Assembly: GCA_046153015.1 (NCBI GenBank)
Contig: JBJXGF010000393.1
Location: forward strand, 1-5,445
Reading direction: 5' to 3'
DNA length: 5,445 nt
Source of the DNA: JBJXGF01 sp046153015
GTDB taxonomy: Bacteria > Actinomycetota > Acidimicrobiia > Acidimicrobiales > CAIXPF01
In this document: piece by piece, positions 1 through 5,307 of the stretch
How positions within the stretch are numbered: position 1 is the first letter of the stretch
Layout: each line of letters opens with the position of its first letter
Translations under genes and position numbers: made by a program
Notes under the pieces: model-generated
Database searches by the model: none
What the model saw: only the letters and a program-made list of their open reading frames with translations
What the model was told of the DNA's origin: nothing

Positions 1-1158
1 CGGCTGGCCTGGCTCGCCGCGGCGCTGGTGGCCGCCGCGCTGATCGGCCTCGCGGCGCTGTGGCCCCGGGGCGCCGCGCCCGACCTGGCCGGCAGCGCCA
101 GCCGGCTGGCCATGGTCGACGCCACCGTGACCGAGGTGGGGGAGGGCGAGTGCCTCTCCGGCGAGGTCGACGCGCCGGTCGACTGCCAGCTCGTGCGGGC
201 CGAGGTGACCTCCGGGCCCGGCGAGGGCGACCTCGCCGAGGTGCGCATCCCCCGGATCGACTTCTCCGCGCCCACGCTCGCGGTGGGCGACAAGGTGGTG
301 CTGCTGCGCAACGCCGCCGCGCCGGCCTCGTTCCGCTACAGCTGGGTCGACTTCCAGCGCCGCACGCCGCTGCTCCTGCTGACCGGGCTCTTCGCCGTGG
401 TCGTGGTCGGCGTGGGCCGCCTCCAGGGCCTGCGGGCGCTGGGCGGGCTGGTGGTCTCGCTCGGGGTGGTCGGCGCGTTCCTGCTGCCGGCGCTGCTGCG
501 CGGCGAGAACGCGCTCGCCGCGGGGCTGGTCACCACCGTGCTGGTCGGCGCCGGCGCGCTCTACTTGGCGCACGGCGTGAACCCGGCGAGCACGGTGGCG
601 CTGCTCGGCGCGCTGGCCGGGGTGCTGGTGATCGCCGGGCTCGGCGCCGTGTTCATCGCCGCGGCGCGCCTCACCGGCCTCTCCGACGACAGCGCGCAGA
701 TCCTGCGCGTGACCGCCCAGGCGATCGACGCCCGGGGTCTGCTCCTGGCCGGCGCAGTGGTGGGCGCGCTGGGCGTGCTCGACGACGTGACCGTGACCCA
801 GGTGTCGGCCGTGCTCGAGCTGCGCCGCGCCGATCCGGGCCTGCGGGGCCGGGCCCTCTACCGGGCGGCGCTGCGCATCGGCCGTGACCACGTGGCCTCC
901 ACGGTGAACACGCTGGTGCTGGCCTACGTGGGGGTGAGCCTGCCGCTGCTCGTGTTCTTCCACCAGGCGGGCCAGCCCCTCGGTCGGGTGTTCACCCGCG
1001 AGGTCGTGGCCGTCGAGATCGTGCGGATGCTGGTGGGCTCGATCGGCCTCGTGCTGGCCGTGCCGTTCACCACCGCCATCGCCGCCGCGGTGCTCGCCCC
1101 CGAACCCGACCCGGGCGGGAGCTGGCCGAGCTTCGCCCCGGAGGCGAAGCCCTTCTAA
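1..1158 (+). CDS. YibE/F-family multi-pass membrane protein, 5' partial
   Basis: The reading frame is open from the first base and ends at TAA 1156-1158. A GTG at 28 is possible as a start, but the residues encoded before it (RLAWLAAAL) continue the same hydrophobic helix, so the true start is probably upstream. Numbering from that GTG, a first membrane helix (about 1-12) is followed by an extracytoplasmic beta-rich domain (about 28-105) with two cysteines (C42, C53) that could form a disulfide. About seven further hydrophobic segments follow (roughly 113-131, 136-158, 161-181, 187-213, 235-253, 291-311, 332-356). The family signature is clear: DARGLLLAG (234-242), GVLDDVTVTQ (249-258), then STVNTLVLAY (291-300). 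YibE/F proteins are integral membrane proteins of poorly defined function, sometimes suggested to be transporters, so the role here stays open. A short Pro-rich hydrophilic tail ends the protein. It converges with the cupredoxin-like gene. Confidence 0.9.
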   Translation, partial: RLAWLAAALVAAALIGLAALWPRGAAPDLAGSASRLAMVDATVTEVGEGECLSGEVDAPVDCQLVRAEVTSGPGEGDLAEVRIPRIDFSAPTLAVGDKVVLLRNAAAPASFRYSWVDFQRRTPLLLLTGLFAVVVVGVGRLQGLRALGGLVVSLGVVGAFLLPALLRGENALAAGLVTTVLVGAGALYLAHGVNPASTVALLGALAGVLVIAGLGAVFIAAARLTGLSDDSAQILRVTAQAIDARGLLLAGAVVGALGVLDDVTVTQVSAVLELRRADPGLRGRALYRAALRIGRDHVASTVNTLVLAYVGVSLPLLVFFHQAGQPLGRVFTREVVAVEIVRMLVGSIGLVLAVPFTTAIAAAVLAPEPDPGGSWPSFAPEAKPF

Positions 1159-1171
1159 CGGCTTCTAACGG
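1152..1171. repeat. Perfect 10-bp tandem duplication spanning both convergent stop codons
   Basis: The unit CTTCTAACGG occurs twice head to tail (1152-1161 and 1162-1171). The first copy holds the TAA stop of the YibE/F gene (1156-1158). The second holds, on the other strand, the TAG stop of the cupredoxin-like gene (1165-1167). The duplication also creates a 6-bp inverted repeat, GAAGCC (1146-1151) with GGCTTC (1160-1165). This is too short, and lacks a T-tract, to be called a terminator. Confidence 0.85.
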
Positions 1172-1596
1172 GGGCGCACGTTGATCGTGATCTCGCCGCC
1201 GGGATGCAGGGAGCAGAACCCGCTGAACGACGCGACGTCGGCGAAGCGCTGCTCCAAGCGTTCCCCGGGGGCGACCGTGTAGGGGCCGACCTGGTGGGCC
1301 GCCACGTCACGGTTGACCACCACAAGCCGGTCGGCCAGCGAGACGTGCAGATCGGCCGGCAGCACCTCGAGGTCCTCCCCGGCGGCGATGCGGCCGGCGG
1401 CGCCGAGCGGGATCTCGAAGACCCGATCCACGCCTTTCGGTTCGCCCACCATCCGGCTCAGCCCCACCGGGACGAGCACCAGCGCAGCCGCCGCGAGCGC
1501 GAACCACCCCAGCCGCAGCCGTGCGGGCCGCTCCGCCGAGCCTTCTGCCGCGCCGGCCGGGTCGGCGCCCGCTGCCTGGTCCACGTGGTGGTCCAC
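1165..1596 (-). CDS. Membrane-anchored cupredoxin-like protein lacking the axial Met
   Basis: This 143-residue protein has a short cytoplasmic N-terminus with a His pair (MDHH), one membrane helix (about 29-48), and a small extracytoplasmic beta-domain (about 55-143). The end matches the blue-copper pattern: an upstream His in NRDVAAHQV (H101), then FCSLHPGG with C128 and H131 and a closing strand EITINV. These are three of the four usual type 1 copper ligands. The axial Met, expected about three to five residues after the second His, is absent; the residues there are Gly, Glu and Ile. Copper binding is inferred. Alternatives are an altered metal site or a redox-inactive domain. The GTG start at 1596 is chosen because an in-frame TAG lies two codons upstream and a -10 box sits just before it. 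No convincing Shine-Dalgarno is seen. The gene has its own promoter although it lies 53 bp downstream of the PafA-like gene on the same strand. Confidence 0.75.
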   Translation of the reverse strand: MDHHVDQAAGADPAGAAEGSAERPARLRLGWFALAAAALVLVPVGLSRMVGEPKGVDRVFEIPLGAAGRIAAGEDLEVLPADLHVSLADRLVVVNRDVAAHQVGPYTVAPGERLEQRFADVASFSGFCSLHPGGEITINVRPR

Positions 1597-1603
1597 GCCC
1601 TAG

Positions 1604-1609
1604 ACACTA
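1604..1609 (-). promoter_or_regulatory. Putative -10 box for leaderless transcription of the cupredoxin-like gene
   Basis: On the minus strand TAGTGT fits the actinobacterial -10 consensus TANNNT. Seven bases separate it from the GTG at 1596, so transcription would start at or within a base or two of the start codon. This agrees with the lack of a ribosome binding site. No recognisable -35 box is present. The site lies in the 53-bp gap after the PafA-like gene. Confidence 0.5.
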
Positions 1610-1649
1610 CCGCTCGGGGCGCCGGCCGAGCCGGGCGCCTTGCCCACGC

Positions 1650-3245
1650 TCAGGCGACGAAGGGCCAGAAGTCCGAGTCGAGCTGGTCGAAGCGGCCGAC
1701 GTCGTCGACGGGGGAGGCGCCGAAGCGGCCGCGGTCGCACGGGCGGACCCGCCCCTCCGCCTCGGCGAGCAACGCCTCCGAGGAGGGCCACGGCCACCAC
1801 ACGGCGCCGGCGCCGCCGAGGGCGGCGGCGTCCTCCTCGGTCTTCGCGGCCAGCGCGTCGACCTGCTCGGACGCCGGAACCGAGGGGTCGGGCAGGCTCA
1901 CCTGGTCCTCGCCGCCGCGGCGGCGCACCACCACATAGTGCCACTCGGCGTGGTAGTCGATGCGCCGCGTCCGCAGCAGGCGGATGAGCCGCCCTCGCGC
2001 CGCCGCCCGGGTGGTGGGCGGCGGCTCGTGCAGCGCCCGCTCCACCGCCCCGGCCGGCGTGAGCGTGCGCATCAGCCCGGCCCGCACGAGGCGCGAGAAC
2101 AACGAACGCTCGGCGTGCAGCTCGTGGTAGGCGAGGTCGAGGCCGAGGACCCGCACGTCGCTCCACGCCAGCTGGTCCCGCTCGACGAGCTGGCGCATGA
2201 GGCGGCGCTTGGCCACCCAGTCGAGGCGGTCGGCCAGGAGCTCGGGGTCCCGCTCCAACGCGCTGAGCACCTCCTCCCAGAGGGGGAGCACGCTGGCCAG
2301 GCCCCGCGGCAGGCCCTCCTGGTGGAGGCGGCGCATCGCCGCCTCGAACCACTGCCATTGCAGGTCGAGCGCCCGCATGCGCCCCCGGCTGGTCGCCGCG
2401 GTGGCGGTGAGGGTCGGGTCGGCGGCGAACGTGTGCAGCGCGGCCACCGGGTCGGAGAGCTCCACCGCCGGCGCCGCGCCCGCGCCGACGAGGTGCAGCG
2501 CCAGCGCGGTGGCGCCCACCCGCAGCGCGGTGGAGGTCTGCGACATCGTCGAGTCTCCGCACGCCACCTGCACCCGGCGGTGGCGCCGGGGGTCCGAGAG
2601 CGGCTCGTCGCGGGCCAGCACGAAGGGCTTGCGGTACTCGGTGTTCACCGCGCTGGCCGCCACCAGCGTGCCCACGAAGGGGGCCCGCTGGCTGAGCCGG
2701 AACTCGCCCCGCCGGTGATCGCCCGCCGCCATCACCGTGCCGGCGCCGGTGCAGCACACGCGGCTGGCGAGGTGCGAGGCGCTCTGGCTGGCCAGGCGGG
2801 TCCATGACAGCTCGGCGCCCACCAGGTAGTTCTCGTGGGCGCCCCACGAGGCCCCGTTCGGCGAGAGGTTGTTGCGCAGCACCCGGAGGCGCACCGGTGC
2901 GTTCCGCTCGGCGGCGAGGGCGGCCTCGGCGCGCTGGGCCATCGCGGCCACGATCGCCATGCCGGCGCTGTCGGCGGCCACCAGCTCCTCGATGGTGGAG
3001 CACTCGGGCGTGGCGTACTCGGGATGGTCGCCGCAGTCCACGTAGAGGCGGCCGCCGTTCTCGAGGAAGTGGTTGCGGTCCCAGCAGGTGACGCCGACGC
3101 CGCCCAGGCGCAGCAGCAGGGCGGCCGGCGACTCCCCGGGCGCGAGCGACGCGGCGTCGACGCCCTCGATGCAGACGCCGAGCTCGTGCTCCAAGCCGAG
3201 GATGGTGGGACACGGCAGGGGGTCAGCGGCGTGAGCGATGGTCAT
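1650..3245 (-). CDS. PafA-like (Pup--protein ligase family) enzyme with C-terminal extension
   Basis: The 531-residue protein belongs to the PafA/Dop family (Pup ligase/depupylase; glutamine-synthetase-like fold). PafA uses ATP to link the C-terminal Glu of Pup to a substrate lysine. Motifs in order: GLEHELG (17-23, the ExE metal/nucleotide motif), GRLYVD with candidate nucleophile D70, HPEYATPEC (74-82), HENY (137-140), LSQRA (184-188), RDEP (212-215), GDSTM (230-234), LDWVAKR (341-347), LDLAYHE (369-375) and PPPTTRA (408-414). It resembles PafA more than Dop because the spacing between the ExE motif and D70 leaves no room for the Dop loop. Homology appears to end near residue 468. About 65 Trp/Asp-rich residues (WWPWP at 483-487, DSDFWPF near the end) then make it longer than the roughly 450-480 of PafA. 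ATG 3245 is chosen because GAGG precedes it and the family motif begins soon after. No pup, dop or proteasome gene is in view, so Pup ligation is inferred, and a non-Pup amide ligase is possible. Confidence 0.88.
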   Translation of the reverse strand: MTIAHAADPLPCPTILGLEHELGVCIEGVDAASLAPGESPAALLLRLGGVGVTCWDRNHFLENGGRLYVDCGDHPEYATPECSTIEELVAADSAGMAIVAAMAQRAEAALAAERNAPVRLRVLRNNLSPNGASWGAHENYLVGAELSWTRLASQSASHLASRVCCTGAGTVMAAGDHRRGEFRLSQRAPFVGTLVAASAVNTEYRKPFVLARDEPLSDPRRHRRVQVACGDSTMSQTSTALRVGATALALHLVGAGAAPAVELSDPVAALHTFAADPTLTATAATSRGRMRALDLQWQWFEAAMRRLHQEGLPRGLASVLPLWEEVLSALERDPELLADRLDWVAKRRLMRQLVERDQLAWSDVRVLGLDLAYHELHAERSLFSRLVRAGLMRTLTPAGAVERALHEPPPTTRAAARGRLIRLLRTRRIDYHAEWHYVVVRRRGGEDQVSLPDPSVPASEQVDALAAKTEEDAAALGGAGAVWWPWPSSEALLAEAEGRVRPCDRGRFGASPVDDVGRFDQLDSDFWPFVA

Positions 3246-3248
3246 GGG

Positions 3249-3255
3249 CACCTCG
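3249..3255 (-). promoter_or_regulatory. Ribosome binding site of the PafA-like gene
   Basis: The minus strand reads CGAGGTG followed by CCC and the ATG at 3245. This purine-rich match fixes the start. The frame itself stays open far upstream (to about 4100), antisense-overlapping nothing but the nucleotidyltransferase gene in another frame. The upstream extension has no family similarity. Confidence 0.7.
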
Positions 3256-3269
3256 ACTGCGAGCGCTCG

Positions 3270-3306
3270 GGCCGGCGGCCGGGCGGGCGGCTTTCGGCCG
3301 GCGGCC
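3270..3306. repeat. Short GC direct repeat in the nucleotidyltransferase/PafA-like gap
   Basis: The 11-mer GGCCGGCGGCC appears at 3270-3280 and again at 3296-3306, in the 86-bp gap between the nucleotidyltransferase stop and the PafA-like start. No TANNNT -10 box is seen in this gap, which supports cotranscription of the two genes. The repeat could form a GC-rich hairpin, but such words are common by chance at this base composition. Confidence 0.35.
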
Positions 3307-3331
3307 CCGGCGACGGCGGGTCGGCAGCGGC

Positions 3332-4054
3332 CTACCCCGCTGGGGCCCGCTCCACACCGCGTCCTGCGCCGAGGCGGCGCCCGCCGGGCGGCGCCGCGTC
3401 CGGGCCGAGGCCGATGCCGATGCCGATGCCGATGCCGATGCCGATGTCTACATAGCGCTCGATCGTGAGCGCGTGCTCCCAGCGGACGGCGTTGATCGCC
3501 TCGGTCACCGTCGCCGTGGCCGGCTCGGTCAACCGGGCCGAGAAGGCCGGCGACCAGGAGGCCGCGCCCCAGCACAGGGTGCTGGGCGGCGCGGTCAGCT
3601 CGGCCGGCGCCTTCTCCACCACCACCCCGGCGGCCGGATCGAGCACCCCGAACTGGCGCCACAGCGGCCCGGCGTCGTGGCAGAGCAGCAGCAGCTCGCC
3701 GCGGCGGGCGGCCCGGAAGGGGTTGGGGGCGGTGAACGTGTCCGGAAAGGCCAGCAGCACGTCCTGTCCGGACGCCACGCGCAGCCCGGCGCGCACCCCG
3801 TCGAGCAGGTTGCCGATCTCGCCGTCCTGCTCGGCCACCACGAGCTGCGGCCCGAGCCTCCGGGCGGCCACGTGCTCGGCGACGGCCTCCTTGCCCGGCC
3901 GGATCACCACCACCAGCGCGTCGACGCCCGCCTCCACCAGATGGTCGAGCGCGTAGTCGATCACCGGCCGGCCCTCGAAGCCGAGCAGCTCCTTCGGATG
4001 CGAGATGCCGAGCCGCCGAGCCATCCCCGCCGCCGGCAGCAGCCCCACCGCCAC
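3332..4054 (-). CDS. Sugar-phosphate nucleotidyltransferase-like protein (NTP_transferase family)
   Basis: This 240-residue protein matches the Rossmann-like nucleotidyltransferase fold of RmlA/GalU-type enzymes, which make nucleotide sugars from NTP and sugar-1-phosphate. The N-terminal nucleotide-binding loop LLPAAGMARRL (5-15) is followed by PKELL (20-24). D105 in FPDTF (103-107) sits where the Mg-binding Asp is expected, and VVEKAP (145-150) matches the sugar-site EKP motif. The loop has PAAG where many members have AGG. YVDIG (201-205) matches the DIGT element near the family's C-terminus, but from there the sequence becomes six Ile-Gly pairs plus Leu-Gly and then a Pro/Gly/Arg-rich tail that looks non-globular. 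The C-terminal region is therefore altered or short, and the sugar substrate cannot be assigned. GTG 4054 is the first start in frame, directly before the first beta-strand, and a -10 box lies 8 bases upstream. It is probably the first gene of a two-gene unit with the PafA-like gene. Confidence 0.8.
   Translation of the reverse strand: MAVGLLPAAGMARRLGISHPKELLGFEGRPVIDYALDHLVEAGVDALVVVIRPGKEAVAEHVAARRLGPQLVVAEQDGEIGNLLDGVRAGLRVASGQDVLLAFPDTFTAPNPFRAARRGELLLLCHDAGPLWRQFGVLDPAAGVVVEKAPAELTAPPSTLCWGAASWSPAFSARLTEPATATVTEAINAVRWEHALTIERYVDIGIGIGIGIGIGLGPDAAPPGGRRLGAGRGVERAPAG
3411..3446. repeat. Hexanucleotide microsatellite (CCGATG)6 inside a coding region
   Basis: Six perfect tandem copies of CCGATG (minus strand CATCGG) run for 36 bp, flanked by one imperfect copy, CCGAGG, at 3405-3410. 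In the nucleotidyltransferase frame they encode alternating Ile-Gly. A hexamer keeps the reading frame when copies are gained or lost, so length changes would alter the protein without truncating it. Confidence 0.95.
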
Positions 4055-4062
4055 GGTGATCG

Positions 4063-4068
4063 AGCCTA
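4063..4068 (-). promoter_or_regulatory. Putative -10 box for leaderless transcription of the nucleotidyltransferase gene
   Basis: The minus strand reads TAGGCT, a TANNNT match, 8 bases before the GTG at 4054. Its geometry is almost the same as the box before the cupredoxin-like gene. No Shine-Dalgarno and no clear -35 are seen, so a leaderless mRNA starting at the GTG is the simplest reading. Confidence 0.45.
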
Positions 4069-4095
4069 ACCCGGCCGGCGCCGGGCCACGCAGTG

Positions 4096-4118
4096 GTCAT
4101 CCCGGCATTGTCATCCCG
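4096..4118. repeat. Direct repeat in the divergent intergenic region
   Basis: GTCATCCCG occurs at 4096-4104 and 4110-4118, a 14-bp period, with a weaker relative GTCACCTCCG at 4121-4130. It lies between the divergent nucleotidyltransferase and M23 genes, where an operator could be expected. No consensus for a known regulator was recognised, and no convincing promoter for the M23 gene could be assigned in the same region. Confidence 0.35.
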
Positions 4119-4149
4119 CCGTCACCTCCGCACACCCCTAAGGCTCGGC

Positions 4150-4156
4150 GAGGTGA
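4150..4156 (+). promoter_or_regulatory. Ribosome binding site of the M23 gene
   Basis: GAGGTGA stands 6 bases before the ATG at 4163 and supports that start, even though it gives an unusually long charged region before the signal-peptide core. Confidence 0.65.
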
Positions 4157-4162
4157 CCAACC

Positions 4163-5275
4163 ATGCTGACCACTGCACAGACCCCGCCCCCGACCCCGAC
4201 CCCGTCCCCCCGACGGACGCGTCCGGCCAACCTGCGAGGAGCGTCCCGGCGCAGCCGACGCGTCCGCCGGCCCGGCGCCGTCCTGCTCGCCGCCGCAGCC
4301 GCGGCGTCGGCCCTGCTGCTCGCCCCCCGCCCGGCGCAGGCCGCCCCCGCCGCCGCCGAGATCCCCCCGAAGCTGCTCGCCGCCTACCAGCGGGCGGCGC
4401 CCACCTGCCCGGGGCTCGACTGGCCGGTGCTCGCCGCGCTCGGCTGGAGCGCGTCCCGCCACGGCGGGGGCCGATTCAGGGCCTCCACCGGTGAGCTGCG
4501 CCCCGCGCTGTACGGCCCCGCGCTCGACGGCGCCGGCGGCCGGGCCGCGGTCCGCGATCCGGCCTCGCCCGACGGCTGGGCGCGCGCCGCGGGCCTCATG
4601 CAGTTCCTGCCGAGCACGTGGGCCCGCTGGGGCCGCCTCGCCCCGGGCCGTCCGGCCGGCGTGAAGCCCTCCCCGCAGAACGCGTACGACTCGGTGTACG
4701 CCGCCGCCGCCTACCTGTGCGGCGACGCCGGGCGCATCGCCGACCTCGACCGGGCCCTGGCCACCTACACCGGCAGCGCGGCGGCGGTCGCCCCGATCAA
4801 GCGCAAGGCCGTGGAGTACGGCGCGAAGCTGACCGCCCCGCCGCTGCGCCCGGCCAACGTGACCCTGCGTTGCCCGGTCGACGCGCCGGTGAGCTTCACC
4901 GACGATTGGGGCGCCCCCCGCTCCGGCGGCCGGTCACACGAGGGCACCGACCTCTTCGCCGCCCACGGCGCCCCGATCGTCGCCGTGGAGAGCGGCGTGG
5001 TGGACAAGGTGACCGACGACAACGTCGGCAACGGCGGCGTATCTCTCTGGGTCCGAGGCGACTCCGGAGACCGGTACTACTTCGCCCACAACAGCAGGAA
5101 CCTCGTCCGGCTCGACCAACGGGTCGCCGCCGGGGAGCGCATCGCCGAGGTGGGCAACACCGGCAACGCCGCCGCCACGCCCCCGCATCTGCACTTCCAG
5201 CTGCACCCGGGCGGCGGTGAGCCGGTCAACCCGTATCCGGCGCTCAGCGCGAGCTGCGCGACCAACCGACGCTGA
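4163..5275 (+). CDS. Secreted M23 (LytM) peptidase with N-terminal transglycosylase-like domain
   Basis: The 370-residue protein starts with a Pro/Thr stretch and an Arg-rich segment (RRSRRVRR, 29-36), then a hydrophobic core (about 38-54) and an AQA-AP signal cleavage site near residue 60. The export signal has an unusually long n-region. Residues about 68-222 match an actinobacterial SLT/MltB-like lytic transglycosylase domain: GPALDG (118-123), GLMQFLPSTW (144-153), NAYDSVYAAAAYLC (173-186). The expected catalytic Glu of the G-R-V-E-S motif is replaced, as the sequence is GWSASRHG (94-101) with A97 at that place. Residues about 235-358 form an M23 metallopeptidase domain with all key residues: H259 and D263 (HEGTD), H309 (YFAHN), H342 and H344 (HLHF). 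It should cleave peptidoglycan cross-bridge or stem peptides outside the membrane, with the first domain perhaps binding glycan. The next gene starts 32 bp downstream, probably in the same operon. Confidence 0.9.
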   Translation: MLTTAQTPPPTPTPSPRRTRPANLRGASRRSRRVRRPGAVLLAAAAAASALLLAPRPAQAAPAAAEIPPKLLAAYQRAAPTCPGLDWPVLAALGWSASRHGGGRFRASTGELRPALYGPALDGAGGRAAVRDPASPDGWARAAGLMQFLPSTWARWGRLAPGRPAGVKPSPQNAYDSVYAAAAYLCGDAGRIADLDRALATYTGSAAAVAPIKRKAVEYGAKLTAPPLRPANVTLRCPVDAPVSFTDDWGAPRSGGRSHEGTDLFAAHGAPIVAVESGVVDKVTDDNVGNGGVSLWVRGDSGDRYYFAHNSRNLVRLDQRVAAGERIAEVGNTGNAAATPPHLHFQLHPGGGEPVNPYPALSASCATNRR

Positions 5276-5295
5276 ACCCCATCCCTTCCTGATCC

Positions 5296-5301
5296 GAGGA
5301 G
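5296..5301 (+). promoter_or_regulatory. Ribosome binding site of the 3'-partial gene
   Basis: GAGGAG lies 6 bases before a GTG at 5308, in the 32-bp gap after the M23 stop codon. It is the main support for a new gene starting here. Confidence 0.6.
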
Positions 5302-5307
5302 CCTCCC

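Noticed and set aside
1146..1165. Inverted repeat between the convergent genes as a bidirectional terminator
   Set aside because: The stem is only 6 bp with an 8-base loop and there is no T-tract on either strand. It is better explained by the 10-bp duplication.
1597..1649. A small Pup-like gene next to the PafA-like ligase
   Set aside because: No short frame ending in Gly-Gly-Glu or Gly-Gly-Gln was found in this gap or the other gaps of the window.
1521..2807. A 428-codon open frame on the plus strand opposite the PafA-like gene
   Set aside because: It is Arg/Pro/Gly-rich with no family similarity, and a well-conserved protein is encoded on the other strand. Long antisense frames are expected at this G+C.
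1600..3213. A 537-codon minus-strand frame overlapping the PafA-like gene
   Set aside because: It is a shifted frame with extreme Arg content and no domain, while the PafA motifs are all in the other frame.
3405..3446. The hexamer array as a CRISPR or attachment-site-like repeat
   Set aside because: There are no spacers and the units are contiguous and in frame, so it is a simple tandem microsatellite.
4070..4085. CCCGGC/GCCGGG inverted repeat in the divergent region as a regulatory hairpin
   Set aside because: It is a 6-bp pure G/C stem of a kind frequent by chance in this sequence, with no supporting context.
3246..4100. Upstream in-frame extension of the PafA-like gene (to an 816-residue protein)
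   Set aside because: The added 285 residues are low-complexity Arg/Gly/Ala sequence that overlaps the nucleotidyltransferase gene out of frame. The ATG at 3245 has a good ribosome binding site and the family starts there.
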